From: Agromyces cavernae
Lineage (GTDB): Bacteria > Actinomycetota > Actinomycetes > Actinomycetales > Microbacteriaceae
Length of the DNA stretch: 64,000 nt
Assembly: GCF_021044935.1 (NCBI RefSeq)
Contig: NZ_JAJNMP010000001.1
Location: 1,178,001 to 1,242,000 of the forward strand
Reading direction: 5' to 3'
The notes under the pieces are model-generated. The model had not been told where the DNA came from and made no database searches. It saw only the letters and a program-made list of their open reading frames with translations. The translations under genes and the position numbers were made by a program. This document shows, one piece after another, positions 1 to 9,616 of this stretch; position 1 is the first letter of the stretch, and the number at the start of each line of letters is the position of its first letter.

Positions 1-528
1 GCCGAGTTCCGTCACGCCGGCCACGCGCTGCTCGAGGACAAGGCGGCGGCCGACCCGCTCGAGGCGAAGGCCAAGGTGCTCGACCTCAACTACGTCAAGC
101 TCGACGGCGAGGTCGGCATCATCGGCAACGGCGCGGGCCTGGTCATGTCGACCCTCGACGTCGTGGCTTACGCCGGCGAGAACCATGGCGGCGTCAAGCC
201 CGCGAACTTCCTCGACATCGGCGGCGGCGCGTCGGCCGAGGTCATGGCCAACGGCCTGTCGATCATCCTCGGCGACCCGCAGGTCAAGAGCGTGTTCGTG
301 AACGTGTTCGGCGGCATCACCGCATGCGACGAGGTCGCCAAGGGCATCGTCGGCGCACTGGCCGAGCTCGGCAAGGAGGCGAACAAGCCCCTCGTCGTGC
401 GCCTCGACGGCAACAAGGTCGAAGAGGGTCGTCGCATCCTCGAGGAGGCGGCGCACCCGCTCGTCACCCTCGCCGAGAACATGGACCAGGGCGCCGACAA
501 GGCCGCCGAGCTGGCGAACGCCGCGTAG
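1..528 (+). CDS. sucC: Succinyl-CoA ligase (ADP-forming) beta subunit, C-terminal part (5' end outside window)
   Basis: Reading frame 1 is open from the first base to TAG at 526-528. The visible 175 residues are the C-terminal ligase-CoA domain of the beta subunit: the glycine-rich GNGAGL motif, [21 protein letters not shown] and VVRLDGN are all characteristic. The subunit pairs with SucD to interconvert succinyl-CoA and succinate with substrate-level nucleotide phosphorylation in the TCA cycle. The stop lies 25 bases before sucD, so the two are one transcript. The N-terminal ATP-grasp half lies upstream of the window. The product is cytoplasmic. No internal oddity is visible. Confidence 0.97.
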   Translation, partial: AEFRHAGHALLEDKAAADPLEAKAKVLDLNYVKLDGEVGIIGNGAGLVMSTLDVVAYAGENHGGVKPANFLDIGGGASAEVMANGLSIILGDPQVKSVFVNVFGGITACDEVAKGIVGALAELGKEANKPLVVRLDGNKVEEGRRILEEAAHPLVTLAENMDQGADKAAELANAA

Positions 529-553
529 TCGCGAGAGGAACAGGACTCCAACA

Positions 554-1456
554 ATGACGATCTTCCTGAACAAGGACAACAAGGTCATCGTCCAGGGCAT
601 CACCGGCGGCGAGGGCTCGAAGCACACCGCGCGCATGCTCGCGGCGGGCACCCAGGTGGTCGGCGGCGTGAACGCCCGCAAGGCGGGCACCACGGTGCTG
701 CACACCGACAAGGACGGCAACCCCGTCGAGCTGCCCGTCTTCGCGTCGGTCGCCGAGGCTATCGAGAAGACCGGTGCGGATGTCTCGATCGCCTTCGTTC
801 CCCCGGCGTACACGAAGGACGCCGTGGTCGAGGCCATCGATGCCGAGATCCCCCTCCTCGTGATCATCACCGAGGGCGTGCCCGTGCAGGACTCTGCGGA
901 GTTCTGGGCCTACGCCAAGGAGAAGGGCGAGAAGACCCGCATCATCGGCCCGAACTGCCCCGGCATCATCAGCCCCGGTGAGTCGCTCGTCGGCATCACC
1001 CCGGCGAACATCACCGGCAAGGGCCCGATCGGCCTCGTGTCGAAGTCGGGCACGCTCACCTACCAGATGATGTACGAGCTGCGCGATCTCGGTTTCTCGA
1101 CCGCCATCGGCATCGGGGGCGACCCGATCATCGGCACCACGCACATCGACGCGCTCGCCGCGTTCGAGGCCGACCCCGAGACGAAGGCGATCGTCATGAT
1201 CGGCGAGATCGGCGGCGACGCCGAAGAGCGCGCGGCCGACTTCATCAAGGCCAACGTCACGAAGCCCGTCGTCGGCTACGTCGCGGGGTTCACCGCGCCC
1301 GAGGGCAAGACGATGGGCCACGCGGGCGCGATCGTCTCGGGCTCGGCAGGCACCGCCCAGGCCAAGAAGGAGGCCCTCGAGGCCGCCGGCGTCAAGGTCG
1401 GCAAGACGCCCAGCGAGACCGCGCAGCTGCTGCGCGAGGTCTACGCCGCACTGTAA
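554..1456 (+). CDS. sucD: Succinyl-CoA ligase alpha subunit
   Basis: A 300-residue protein of the usual family length. The N-terminal CoA-binding Rossmann domain begins [19 protein letters not shown], followed by the GPNCPGII segment. The phosphorylated catalytic histidine sits in [10 protein letters not shown] near residue 256. The ATG at 554 follows a GAGAGGAACAGGA purine-rich ribosome-binding stretch. It forms the alpha-beta enzyme with SucC just upstream and completes the succinyl-CoA synthetase operon. A strong bidirectional terminator follows at 1530-1560. Function is assigned from family motifs and operon context and is close to certain. Confidence 0.98.
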   Translation: MTIFLNKDNKVIVQGITGGEGSKHTARMLAAGTQVVGGVNARKAGTTVLHTDKDGNPVELPVFASVAEAIEKTGADVSIAFVPPAYTKDAVVEAIDAEIPLLVIITEGVPVQDSAEFWAYAKEKGEKTRIIGPNCPGIISPGESLVGITPANITGKGPIGLVSKSGTLTYQMMYELRDLGFSTAIGIGGDPIIGTTHIDALAAFEADPETKAIVMIGEIGGDAEERAADFIKANVTKPVVGYVAGFTAPEGKTMGHAGAIVSGSAGTAQAKKEALEAAGVKVGKTPSETAQLLREVYAAL

Positions 1457-1498
1457 GCGGCGGAGCGTGGGCGCTGTCGCCGCACTGTAACGAACGAA

Positions 1499-1516
1499 CG
1501 GATGTCGCGACATCCG
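1499..1516. repeat. 18-bp perfect palindrome made of two CGGATGTC octamers
   Basis: The sequence CGGATGTCGCGACATCCG is its own reverse complement. It lies between the sucD stop and the shared terminator. The half-site CGGATGTC recurs about 26 times in the window (see findings). Its role is unknown. Confidence 0.8.
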
Positions 1517-1529
1517 CTGCTCGCATGAG

Positions 1530-1560
1530 AGGGCCCCGTCGGCGATGCCGACGGGGCCCT
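1530..1560. terminator. Bidirectional rho-independent-like terminator between sucD and the Ig-repeat gene
   Basis: A perfect 14-bp inverted repeat (1530-1543 and 1547-1560, AGGGCCCCGTCGGC and its complement) encloses a 3-base loop. It stands between the convergent ends of sucD and the leftward secreted-protein gene. There is no long T tract, as is common in high-GC actinobacteria. Confidence 0.85.
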
Positions 1561-1617
1561 CCGTGTCAGGTGCGATCGAGCGGATGCCTCCTCCCGATCA
1601 CGGGTGTCTCCCTCCGA

Positions 1618-3528
1618 TCAATCGTTGATGTCGTTGTCGATGCTCAGCACCGACGTCTCGTGGCAGCTGGCGGCGATGTCCTCCTGCGCCGGGTTGGTGC
1701 TGTCGTAGTTGACTCGCCATGAGAACGATCCACTCGCCAGCTGAGCCGTCGTGTTGTTCGTCAATACCGTCTGGGGCGAGGCTCCCGACACGCTGACGTT
1801 CAGCTGCGAGAAGATGGCGGTGCCGCTGCACGTCGCGTTTGCGAACAGCTCGAAGTCGACGTTGCCCGCCAGGTTGCCGCCCGCGGCGGCCGTCACGGTC
1901 ACCGAGTCGTTCGGCACCCACCTCTGCGCGCTCGTCAGTGACGAGGGCACGGTGTTGACCACCACATCCTCGTTCACGTCGGTGCACGCGGCGTTGTGGG
2001 TGGTGCCGTTGGTGTTCGGCGGGCTTCCGCTGTACACCGCAACCCAGTGGTACTCGCCGGGAGCGGTGGGCACGAACTGCGGAGCAGGCGAGTTGTAGGT
2101 GCCATTACCGCTGACTGCCACCGTCGGCGACGTGTAGGCCAGCGTGGTGCAGTCATCCGGCCCGTACAGCTCGAAGGTGATCGTTCCTCCAGCCGCCGGA
2201 CCCGCAGTGCCGGTCAGGTTGATGACCGGGTCAGCCGGTTGGGTGGCCGTCCCGCCCAGTGTGGCCGAGTCCGTGACCGCGTTGCCGAGGAAGACATCAG
2301 CACCAGCGCTGGTCGCCAGGGTCGGCGTCACCGGGTTCACGGTGAAGCACTCCGACGCTCTCGAGTCGCTGGACCCGGGGATGCCGTTCTCGGAGTCGCC
2401 ACTGAACTCCGCGCGCCAGCAGTACCGGCCGGCGGAGGTCACGTAGGCGGTCGGCGACGAAACGGTCACCGGATACGCCGCACCGGTGAGGTTCGTCGAC
2501 CCGACGCTCGTGCCGCCGGTGGTGCACAGGGCGGGTGCGTCCAGCTTGCACAGGTGGAACGCCACCGAGCCTGCCGGAGTGGCAGTGCCCCCGATCAGGC
2601 TGACCTCAGCAGAGTCCGTCACCGCCACGACGCCGGTGCCGATCGACAGGCCACCGACGGGGATGTTGCCCCCGGCGCCGGTCTTCGGCGTGGTCACCGT
2701 GGTCGTCGTGCAGTTGCTGATCGGCGGTGTCGTCGCCAGGATCGTGTCCTTGTAATCCGCGGTGTCTGAGTTTCCGGTCACCGTGCTCGGAATGGTGTTG
2801 GCGAACGAGAGGCACGCGGTGGACCCGCCGAAGATGGTGTCCGTGAGGTTGACGGCGGCCTCACCACGGAACCCGTCCGCGCTGTAGGCGGCCTGCGACA
2901 CCGTGGCATTGAGTGCGGTCGGCGCGCCGAGCAGCAGGGTGCCCGTGCTGTCGTCCCAGACCCGCAGGAACAGATCGAGGCTGCCGCCCTGCTGATCCCA
3001 CAGGATCATGAAGTCGCCGTCGGAACGGTTGGCCCAGGGATTGCAGTCGGCGATCAGTTCAGCAGTGGTCGACCCATCGTAGTCGCAGGCGGCTGGCGCC
3101 TCCTCCTGCATGAATTCGTAAGAAATGAAGCCGCTGCCCGTGTTCTTGTCACGCTCCCAGGCGAAGTACAGCCAATCGTCGTTGGTGACGGCCTCCCGCT
3201 CGACGTCCAGCCAGGCTCGGCGCAGGTCGACCTGCGAGTTCGGGTTGGTCTCGCCCAGAGTGGGCACGGCGTCATTGTGGATGACGCCGATCTTGGTGGT
3301 GTTCGAGTTGAGCGGTCCGAGCTCCTTCACGTTTCCGAACAGATCCGAGATCTCGGTGGTGCCGGCATCCGGCACTTCGCCGTTGATGTCGAACGGGCCG
3401 TCCGCCGCGAGTGCCGGGCCCGCGACCATGATCATTGCTGCAGCCAGACAGCTCGCCGCGCCTGCAGCGAGGGTCCGTCGCGTCCGTGTGGATTTCTCGG
3501 ACGCTCGGGCTCGGGTTGTGTGGGGCAT
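1618..3528 (-). CDS. Secreted protein with N-terminal conserved domain and Ig-like repeats
   Basis: About 636 residues. The start is one of two adjacent ATGs at 3531 and 3528. The second is favoured because the AGGAGG motif then sits 5 bases away, and the frame open to 3675 is not needed. An arginine-rich N-terminus, a hydrophobic core and an ALAAD-type cleavage site form a signal peptide. Residues of about 45-260 form a domain with an FAWERD segment and DFMILWDQQGG, recalling a domain found ahead of collagen/Ig-type repeats in other actinobacterial surface proteins. Two or three Ig-like repeats of about 110 residues follow, each with conserved cysteines and a C-T-hydrophobic end. No LPXTG motif or C-terminal membrane helix is visible, so it is probably released or held by the wall. 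The specific function is not recognised. It interrupts an otherwise conserved housekeeping block. Confidence 0.75.
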   Translation of the reverse strand: MPHTTRARASEKSTRTRRTLAAGAASCLAAAMIMVAGPALAADGPFDINGEVPDAGTTEISDLFGNVKELGPLNSNTTKIGVIHNDAVPTLGETNPNSQVDLRRAWLDVEREAVTNDDWLYFAWERDKNTGSGFISYEFMQEEAPAACDYDGSTTAELIADCNPWANRSDGDFMILWDQQGGSLDLFLRVWDDSTGTLLLGAPTALNATVSQAAYSADGFRGEAAVNLTDTIFGGSTACLSFANTIPSTVTGNSDTADYKDTILATTPPISNCTTTTVTTPKTGAGGNIPVGGLSIGTGVVAVTDSAEVSLIGGTATPAGSVAFHLCKLDAPALCTTGGTSVGSTNLTGAAYPVTVSSPTAYVTSAGRYCWRAEFSGDSENGIPGSSDSRASECFTVNPVTPTLATSAGADVFLGNAVTDSATLGGTATQPADPVINLTGTAGPAAGGTITFELYGPDDCTTLAYTSPTVAVSGNGTYNSPAPQFVPTAPGEYHWVAVYSGSPPNTNGTTHNAACTDVNEDVVVNTVPSSLTSAQRWVPNDSVTVTAAAGGNLAGNVDFELFANATCSGTAIFSQLNVSVSGASPQTVLTNNTTAQLASGSFSWRVNYDSTNPAQEDIAASCHETSVLSIDNDIND

Positions 3529-3531
3529 CAT

Positions 3532-3797
3532 CGCCTCCTGATCGGGGATAGTCCGATCCGGTCGGATCGGACGGCGTCCTCTCGAAGGAGACGGTGCGGC
3601 GGTGCGCGGGCGCGATGAACGTGCGGGTGACTGTCGGTCCCAGTCGGCTCGGGTGTGGTCATCGACTGGGCGCATCGGGACCCGAGAGGAGTCTCAGGGC
3701 TCACGCCGCACGTTACTCCCGGGGTGGCGCCGCTCGAAACAAATCGAGTAAAACTCAGTATCCCCAAAACAGGGGCCAACCCAGGTGATGCGATCAG
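3532..3797. other. Intergenic region between divergent genes
   Basis: This stretch separates the leftward Ig-repeat gene from the rightward membrane-protein gene. Its right half (about 3735-3780) is unusually AT-rich for the window and contains a small CCCC-AAAACA-GGGG hairpin. No gene, RNA gene or clear operator was recognised. Confidence 0.5.
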
Positions 3798-3803
3798 TAC
3801 CAT
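3798..3803 (+). promoter_or_regulatory. -10 box of a probable leaderless promoter
   Basis: TACCAT lies exactly 6 bases before the ATG at 3810, so transcription would start at the start codon. There is no Shine-Dalgarno sequence. The same geometry recurs at six other genes in the window. Confidence 0.5.
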
Positions 3804-3809
3804 GGCGTC

Positions 3810-4343
3810 ATGAGTGTCGACGGATCCTCGCGATCGAAGTCGGGGAATGAGACGGCCGCGTTCCTGGTGCGTTCCGCGTTCATCACCGAGGAAGCCGTGT
3901 ACGGGGTCATCCTCGTATCGGGCATGATCGTCGTGGCCAGCGCCGGCGAGGCGACCGTCTGGCCCGTGTTCTGGAAGGTGTTCGCGACCGTCATCGTGTT
4001 CTGGGCGGCGCACGTGTACGCCGGAACCGTCGCGCGCCACGGTCTCGACGAGCACGAGGACCTGGGCCTCCGTGAGGCCTTCACCGCCTCGCTGCGGCGA
4101 TCGCTCGGTCTGCTGCTGTCGGCATTCATTCCGTTGTTCATCCTGCTGCTCGGCGCGACCCGTGCGATCGACGATGCACTGGCGCTCTGGGTCGCGCTGT
4201 GGGCCGGCGTCGTCGTCTTGGCCGTCCTGGGATTCATCGCCTTCCGGCGGCGCGGTTCGCCGTGGCCGATGCAGATCCTCGGCGCCCTCGCGACCGCGGC
4301 GTTCGGCATCGTGATGATCGGACTCAAGGCATTCATCCATTGA
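3810..4343 (+). CDS. Five-helix integral membrane protein of unknown function
   Basis: A 177-residue protein with about five hydrophobic segments: residues 27-48, 51-75, 96-118, 123-145 and 153-176. A short polar N-terminus precedes them. The ATG at 3810 is chosen because an upstream ATG at 3802 runs into a stop after three codons, and because a -10-like TACCAT lies 6 bases upstream. No enzymatic motif is visible. A second membrane protein follows at 4399 in the same direction but has its own -10-like TAGCCT (4373-4378). I do not recognise the family. Confidence 0.8.
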   Translation: MSVDGSSRSKSGNETAAFLVRSAFITEEAVYGVILVSGMIVVASAGEATVWPVFWKVFATVIVFWAAHVYAGTVARHGLDEHEDLGLREAFTASLRRSLGLLLSAFIPLFILLLGATRAIDDALALWVALWAGVVVLAVLGFIAFRRRGSPWPMQILGALATAAFGIVMIGLKAFIH

Positions 4344-4398
4344 ACGTGATGCGCCCAGGCCGCCGTGGGCGCTAGCCTCATCGCAGAGGGGGGTCCTC

Positions 4399-5925
4399 AT
4401 GGCTGCCATGACCAAGACCGAACTCGAGGCGCGTGTGGCGCTACTCGAGGCAGAGAACGCGCGGCTGCGCGCCGATTCCACCGCCACGGCCGATCTCGGT
4501 GAGGACTTCACCGCGACGACCGAGCCGGCCGCGCCGACCAGACGCGGCCGTGGCCGTGGCCGCACGGCTGCTGCCATCGTGCTCGTCGTCGTGGGCCTGC
4601 TGCTCGCGCCGGTCGCGGTGATCAGCGGCTGGGCGCGGCTCGAACTCGTCGACACCGACCGGTTCGTGGCCACGTTCGCGCCGCTCGCCGAAGACCCGGC
4701 CGTGCAGGCGTACATCAGTGACCAGGTCACGGCGGCGATCGAGGAGCAGGTCGACATCCCGCAGTTGACCTCCGACGTCTTCGACGGCATCCGAGCCCTC
4801 GACCTGCCGCCGCGCGCCGAGGCGGCGCTGGGCCTCCTCGAGGCACCCGCCGCCCAGGGGTTGCAGTCACTCGTCGACAGTGTGGTCGACCGGGTGATCA
4901 CGTCGCCCGCGTTCGCCGACATCTGGGCGGCCGCCTTGCGGGCGTCGCACCGACAGGCGGTCGCCGCGATCCAGGGCGACCCGAACGCCGCCCTCGAGAT
5001 CGGCGGCGACGGCACGCTCTCGGTGCAACTGGGCCCGATCATCGAGGCGGTCAAGCAGCGACTCGAGGAGCAGGGGGTCGACTTCGCGGCGCAGATCCCG
5101 GTGATCGAGCGCAGCATCGTCGTCGCCCAGGCCGACGCGTTGGTGACCGTCCGCACCGTCTACCAGCTCGCGGTCGCCGCGGGCACGTGGCTGCCCTGGA
5201 TCGTGCTCGCATTCCTCGTCGTCGGCGTGCTCGTGGCCAAGCGCCGATCGCGGGCGATCGTGTGGACGGCGGGCGGCCTCGCGCTCACGATGCTGCTCAT
5301 GGCGAGCGGGCTCGGCATCGGCCGGCTGTACTTCGTCGGGGCGGTGAGTCCGTCGATCATGCCCGCCGATGCCGCCGAAGCGATCTACGACGACCTCATC
5401 GTGCTCATGCAGTCGACGATCGTCGCGTTCTTCGTGCTCGGGCTGCTCGTCGCCGTGATCGCCTGGTTCTCGGGGCCGTGGCGGCCGGCACGCGCGGCGC
5501 GCGGGTTCGCCGAGTCGGGGTTCGCGGCGGCGCGTCGCGCGGCTGCCTCGCACGGGGTCACGACCGGATCGTTCGGCGTCGCCCTCGACCGTTGGCGCAC
5601 CGTCGCCTACGTCGCCATCGCAGTGGTCGCGGCCGTCGTCGTGCTGTTCTCGCGACCGCTCGCGACGAGCACCGTCGTGCTCACGGTGGTCCTGGCGCTC
5701 GTGGCCCTGTTGCTCGTCGAGCTGCTCCGCCGGCCGGCGGCCGAGGTCGCCGAGCTCGAGCAGGAACGAGCCGAGCGCGACGAGACCGCCGGCGTCGCGA
5801 CATCCGACACCGCCGGCATCGATCCCGATTCCGCTGTCGCGCCCGGCGACACGGCGGTGTTCGACGGCGGCGACCGGGCGGAAGCCGCCGAGCATCGCGC
5901 CGACCCCGCACGTCCTGTCGGCTGA
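4399..5925 (+). CDS. Large multi-pass membrane protein of unknown function with N-terminal coiled coil
   Basis: A 508-residue protein. Residues 1-30 form a short leucine/glutamate heptad segment (ELEARVALLEAENARL), then comes an acidic and arginine-rich linker. A first membrane helix lies at about 53-78, followed by an alanine-rich extracytoplasmic region of about 170 residues. Three further helices lie at about 260-350, and two more near 405-445. The tail is acidic. The ATG at 4399 has a G-rich ribosome-binding site 5 bases upstream. No named domain was recognised. The layout (one helix, outer domain, helix bundle) resembles uncharacterised actinobacterial envelope proteins. It lies upstream of the PerM homologue, so an envelope or cell-division role is possible but is only an inference. 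Confidence 0.8.
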   Translation: MAAMTKTELEARVALLEAENARLRADSTATADLGEDFTATTEPAAPTRRGRGRGRTAAAIVLVVVGLLLAPVAVISGWARLELVDTDRFVATFAPLAEDPAVQAYISDQVTAAIEEQVDIPQLTSDVFDGIRALDLPPRAEAALGLLEAPAAQGLQSLVDSVVDRVITSPAFADIWAAALRASHRQAVAAIQGDPNAALEIGGDGTLSVQLGPIIEAVKQRLEEQGVDFAAQIPVIERSIVVAQADALVTVRTVYQLAVAAGTWLPWIVLAFLVVGVLVAKRRSRAIVWTAGGLALTMLLMASGLGIGRLYFVGAVSPSIMPADAAEAIYDDLIVLMQSTIVAFFVLGLLVAVIAWFSGPWRPARAARGFAESGFAAARRAAASHGVTTGSFGVALDRWRTVAYVAIAVVAAVVVLFSRPLATSTVVLTVVLALVALLLVELLRRPAAEVAELEQERAERDETAGVATSDTAGIDPDSAVAPGDTAVFDGGDRAEAAEHRADPARPVG

Positions 5926-5956
5926 GGCGGCCGCCTCGGGATAGGCTCCCCGAGGA

Positions 5957-7237
5957 ATGAGACGCACGACGATCGCCCTGCTGGCCGCACTCGAGGCCGC
6001 CGTCGCGGCGCTCATCGGACTCGGCATCGCCCTCGTCCCGCTCATGCTGCTCTGGGCGGTGCAGTACGGGTTGGCGGTCGACGCGACCGTGTTCCTGCGC
6101 GCCGCGGCCGACGTGTGGCTGCTCGGCCACGGCGTCGATCTCACCGTGCAGCTCGACCCGGTGACGGCGGGCGGCCTCGGCCTTCCCGGAGCCGGCGAGC
6201 CGTTCCCGATCACGATCGCGCTGCTCGGTTTCGCATTGCTCTCGGTTGCCGCGGGCCGTCGGATCGGCCGCCGGTCGGCCGCCGGCGGGCATTCGATCAC
6301 GGGGTCGGTCGCCGCGGTCGTCGTGTACGCAGCGGTGGGCTGCGCTCTGGCGCTCGTCGCCGGCGCCGACGTCGCGCGCGCCTCGGTCGGGCAGGCGACG
6401 CTGCTGCCCGCGTTCACGGTGGCGATCGGCGTCGCGATCGGCGCGGTGGCCGAGACCCTGCGCGAACCGTCCCCGACCGACATCGCGGGCGGATTCCTCC
6501 GCGAACGACTCAGTCAGCTGCCACCCGGCGTCCTCGACGCGATCGGCGCGGCAGTGCGCATCGGTGCGGGGGCCGCGTTCGCGCTGCTCGGCGTCGCGGC
6601 CGTGTTCGTGGCGGTGCTGATCACGCTCGACTATGCGACGATCGCGGGGCTCTCGCAGTCGCTCGGCGCGGGCATCGACGGCAGCATCGCGCTCGTCGTC
6701 GGTGAGCTCGCGTTCCTGCCGAACCTCGTCGTGTGGACCGCTGCATGGATGCTCGGCCCCGGATTCGCCCTCGGCACGGGCACGATCGTGGCACCCGGGG
6801 GCACGCTGCTCGGGCCCGTGCCCGGCATTCCGCTGCTCGGGGCGATCCCCGGCGCGGCGCCGGTCTTCGGCGTGCTCTGGCTGCTCGTGCCCGTGCTCGC
6901 CGCGTTCATCGGTGCCCGGCTCGTGCTTGGTGAACCGCCGAGCGGATGGCCCGGGGCCGGCCCGGTGGCGCCGGTCGATGTAATGCCGTGGTGGCGCCCG
7001 ATCGCGGTCGGCGCCGGGGCGGCGCTCGTCGCGGCGCTCGTCATGGGGCTGCTCGCGTGGTGGTCGGGCGGCGCAGTCGGCCCGGGGCGGCTCGCCGGCG
7101 TCGGGCCCGACGTATGGGCGGTCGCGGGCATCGCGGCCGCAACCGTGGGCATCGGCTCGATCTCGGGCGGGTTCGCGGCCCGAGTGCAGACGAAGGGGCC
7201 GAGTGCGCGTCGGCGCGTGACGGCGCCACGTCGATAG
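5957..7237 (+). CDS. DUF6350 / PerM-like cell-division membrane protein
   Basis: A 426-residue, very hydrophobic protein with about eight to ten membrane helices and long Ala/Gly/Val-rich stretches. The position directly upstream of purN-purH and downstream of sucCD is what I recall for the mycobacterial PerM gene (Rv0955, then Rv0956 purN and Rv0957 purH). PerM belongs to the DUF6350 family and supports divisome stability in mycobacteria. Glycine/proline-rich loops such as GPVPGIPLLGAIPGAAP fit the family. A -10-like TAGGCT (5942-5947) and a GAGGA stretch just before the ATG support the start. The identity rests on synteny and general character rather than on a catalytic motif. Confidence 0.75.
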   Translation: MRRTTIALLAALEAAVAALIGLGIALVPLMLLWAVQYGLAVDATVFLRAAADVWLLGHGVDLTVQLDPVTAGGLGLPGAGEPFPITIALLGFALLSVAAGRRIGRRSAAGGHSITGSVAAVVVYAAVGCALALVAGADVARASVGQATLLPAFTVAIGVAIGAVAETLREPSPTDIAGGFLRERLSQLPPGVLDAIGAAVRIGAGAAFALLGVAAVFVAVLITLDYATIAGLSQSLGAGIDGSIALVVGELAFLPNLVVWTAAWMLGPGFALGTGTIVAPGGTLLGPVPGIPLLGAIPGAAPVFGVLWLLVPVLAAFIGARLVLGEPPSGWPGAGPVAPVDVMPWWRPIAVGAGAALVAALVMGLLAWWSGGAVGPGRLAGVGPDVWAVAGIAAATVGIGSISGGFAARVQTKGPSARRRVTAPRR

Positions 7238-7290
7238 GTCGACCGCGGCGGAGCCGTGGTCCACGGCATTCGGGGCCTGACGGCTGCCGG

Positions 7291-7296
7291 TAGGCT
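7291..7296 (+). promoter_or_regulatory. -10 box of a probable leaderless purN promoter
   Basis: TAGGCT is followed by exactly 6 bases and then the GTG start of purN at 7303. It lies in the 65-base gap after the PerM-like gene and implies a purN-purH transcript of its own. Confidence 0.55.
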
Positions 7297-7302
7297 CGAG
7301 GG

Positions 7303-7896
7303 GTGCAGAAGCTCGTCGTGCTGATCTCCGGCGGAGGGTCGAACCTCCGGGCCCTGCTCGAAGCCGCTGAAGACGCCGAGTTCCCGGCCCGGGTCGTCGC
7401 GATCGGCGCCGACCGGCAGGCCGACGGCCTCGTGCTCGGCGAGGAGTTCGGCATCCCGACCTTCAGTGTGCCGTTCACCGCGTACCCCGACCGCGACTCC
7501 TGGGGCGCCGCCCTCATCGAAGAGGTGCGCCGCTGGGAGCCCGACCTCGTCGTGCTGTCGGGCCTCATGCGCCTCGTGCCGCCCGCCGTCGTCGACGCGT
7601 TCTCGCCGTTCCTCATCAACACGCACCCCGCCTACCTGCCCGAGTTCCCAGGTGCGCACGCCGTGCGCGACGCGCTCGCCGCGGGCGTCGACCAGACCGG
7701 CGCGAGCCTCATCGTCGTCGACAACTCGGTCGACGGCGGCCCGATCATCGCGCAGGAGCGCATCCCCGTGCTGCCCGACGACACCGAGTCGACCCTGCAC
7801 GACCGCATCAAGCCCGTCGAGCGGCGCCTGCTCATCGAGGCCGTGCTCGACATCGCCAACTCGCACCTCGACCTGAAGGAACTCGCACGATCATGA
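7303..7896 (+). CDS. purN: Phosphoribosylglycinamide formyltransferase (GAR transformylase)
   Basis: A 197-residue cytoplasmic enzyme transferring the formyl group of 10-formyl-THF to GAR in purine synthesis. It begins with a GTG at 7303 and shows [14 protein letters not shown] for phosphate binding. The catalytic block [20 protein letters not shown] carries the Asn and His, and VDGGPIIAQ carries the conserved Asp region. The 3' end overlaps purH by 4 bases (ATGA), so the two are translationally coupled. Its formyl donor links it to glyA-folD and purU, also present in this window. Confidence 0.97.
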   Translation: MQKLVVLISGGGSNLRALLEAAEDAEFPARVVAIGADRQADGLVLGEEFGIPTFSVPFTAYPDRDSWGAALIEEVRRWEPDLVVLSGLMRLVPPAVVDAFSPFLINTHPAYLPEFPGAHAVRDALAAGVDQTGASLIVVDNSVDGGPIIAQERIPVLPDDTESTLHDRIKPVERRLLIEAVLDIANSHLDLKELARS

Positions 7897-9503
7897 GCAC
7901 CCATTCGATCGACCCGAGCCTCTACCGCGAACGCGACCTCGTGCGCGTTCGCCGTGCGCTCGTCGCCGTGAGCGACAAGCGCGGACTCGTCGAGCTCGCG
8001 ACCGCACTCGTGGGCGCGGGCGTCGAGATCGTCTCGACCGGCGGCACCGGTGCGGCGATCGCGGCGGCCGGCCTGCCGGTCACGCAGGTTCCCGAGGTCA
8101 CCGGATACCCCGAGCATCTCGACGGTCGCGTGCGCACGCTGCACCCCGGGGTGCACTCGGGCCTGCTCGCCGACCTGCGGCTCGAAGACCACGAGCGCCA
8201 GCTCGCCGAGCTCGGCATCAAGCCCTTCGAACTCGTCGTCGTGAACCTCTACCCCTTCACCGAGACCGTCGCGGCCGGCGCCGCGCCCGATGCCGTCATC
8301 GAGCAGATCGACATCGGCGGCCCCGCCATGGTGCGCGCGTCGGCGAAGAACCACGCCAACGTCGCCGTCGTCGTCTCACCCGATCGCTACGACGAGATCA
8401 TCGCCGCGGTCGAGCAGGGCGGGACCACGCTCGCGCAGCGCGCGTCGCTGGCCCGCGAGGCGTTCCGGCACACGGCGTCATACGACGTGGCCGTCGCGTC
8501 GTACATCGGCAGCGTCATCGCCCCCGACCAGCCCGCCGACGAGTCGCCCTTCCCTGCGTGGGTCGGCGGCACGTGGACGAAGGACGCCGACCTGCGTTAC
8601 GGCGAGAACTCGCACCAGAAGGCCGCGATCTACTCATCGATGGGCGGTCGCCCCGGCATCGCCCAGGCCGTGCAGCTGCACGGCAAAGAGATGTCGTACA
8701 ACAACTACGTCGACGCCGACGCGGCCGTGCGGGCCGCCTTCGACTTCGACGAGCCCGCCGTCGCGATCATCAAGCACGCGAACCCGTGCGGCATCGCGAT
8801 CGCCGCGCTCGGGGCATCCGACCCCATCGCCGACGCCCACCGGCGCGCGCACGAGTGCGACCCGGTCTCCGCGTTCGGCGGCGTGATCGCCGCCAACCGC
8901 ACGGTCACCCGCGAGATGGCCGAGACCGTCTCGGGGATCTTCACCGAGGTGCTCGTGGCTCCCGCGTTCGAGGCCGAGGCCGTCGAGCTGCTCACGCAGA
9001 AGAAGAACATCCGACTGCTCACGCTGCCCGAGGGGTTCACCCCCACTGCGGTCGAGCTGCGTCAGGTGTCGGGCGGTGCGCTCCTGCAGCAGGCCGACCG
9101 CCACTTCTCACCGGCGTCCGAATGGACCCTCGCAGCGGGCGAGCCGGTCGACGACGCCACCCTCGCCGACCTCGAGTTCGCATGGACCGCGTGCCGGGCC
9201 GTGAAGTCGAACGCGATCCTGCTCGCCTCGGGCGGGGCCTCGGTGGGCGTCGGCATGGGGCAGGTCAACCGGGTCGACTCGTGCAAGCTCGCGGTCGAGC
9301 GAGCGGGCGAGCGCGCCGCCGGCTCGGTCGCGGCATCCGACGCCTTCTTCCCGTTCGCCGACGGACTGCAGATCCTCATCGATGGCGGGGTGCGCGCGGT
9401 CGTGCAGCCCGGCGGGTCGGTGCGCGACGACGAGGTCATCGCGGCGGCCCGCGAGGCCGGCATCGCGATGTACTTCACGGGCGAGCGGCACTTCTTCCAC
9501 TGA
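7893..9503 (+). CDS. purH: Bifunctional AICAR transformylase / IMP cyclohydrolase
   Basis: A 536-residue protein of normal family length catalysing the last two steps of IMP synthesis. The N-terminal MGS-like IMP cyclohydrolase domain (residues 17-150) has STGGTGAAI and the [13 protein letters not shown] signature. The C-terminal AICARFT domain has the KHANPCG motif with the catalytic Lys-His pair, and [14 protein letters not shown]. It ends with the conserved [10 protein letters not shown]. Its ATG overlaps the purN stop by 4 bases. A transcript end is expected before the 9617 gene, but no strong hairpin was seen there. Confidence 0.98.
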   Translation: MSTHSIDPSLYRERDLVRVRRALVAVSDKRGLVELATALVGAGVEIVSTGGTGAAIAAAGLPVTQVPEVTGYPEHLDGRVRTLHPGVHSGLLADLRLEDHERQLAELGIKPFELVVVNLYPFTETVAAGAAPDAVIEQIDIGGPAMVRASAKNHANVAVVVSPDRYDEIIAAVEQGGTTLAQRASLAREAFRHTASYDVAVASYIGSVIAPDQPADESPFPAWVGGTWTKDADLRYGENSHQKAAIYSSMGGRPGIAQAVQLHGKEMSYNNYVDADAAVRAAFDFDEPAVAIIKHANPCGIAIAALGASDPIADAHRRAHECDPVSAFGGVIAANRTVTREMAETVSGIFTEVLVAPAFEAEAVELLTQKKNIRLLTLPEGFTPTAVELRQVSGGALLQQADRHFSPASEWTLAAGEPVDDATLADLEFAWTACRAVKSNAILLASGGASVGVGMGQVNRVDSCKLAVERAGERAAGSVAASDAFFPFADGLQILIDGGVRAVVQPGGSVRDDEVIAAAREAGIAMYFTGERHFFH

Positions 9504-9616
9504 CGCTCGCAGGCGCGCCGCGGCATGCGCGCGGCGGTACCCTTGAAGTGAACCTGCGCTCACGAGGCGCGGGCACGGTTCCGCCCACGAAGCGGATGAT
9601 TCGAGGAGAACGATCG

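Noticed and set aside
3529..3675. Upstream extension of the Ig-repeat protein
   Set aside because: The frame is open to 3675, but AGGAGG and a proper signal peptide place the start at the ATG pair 3531/3528.
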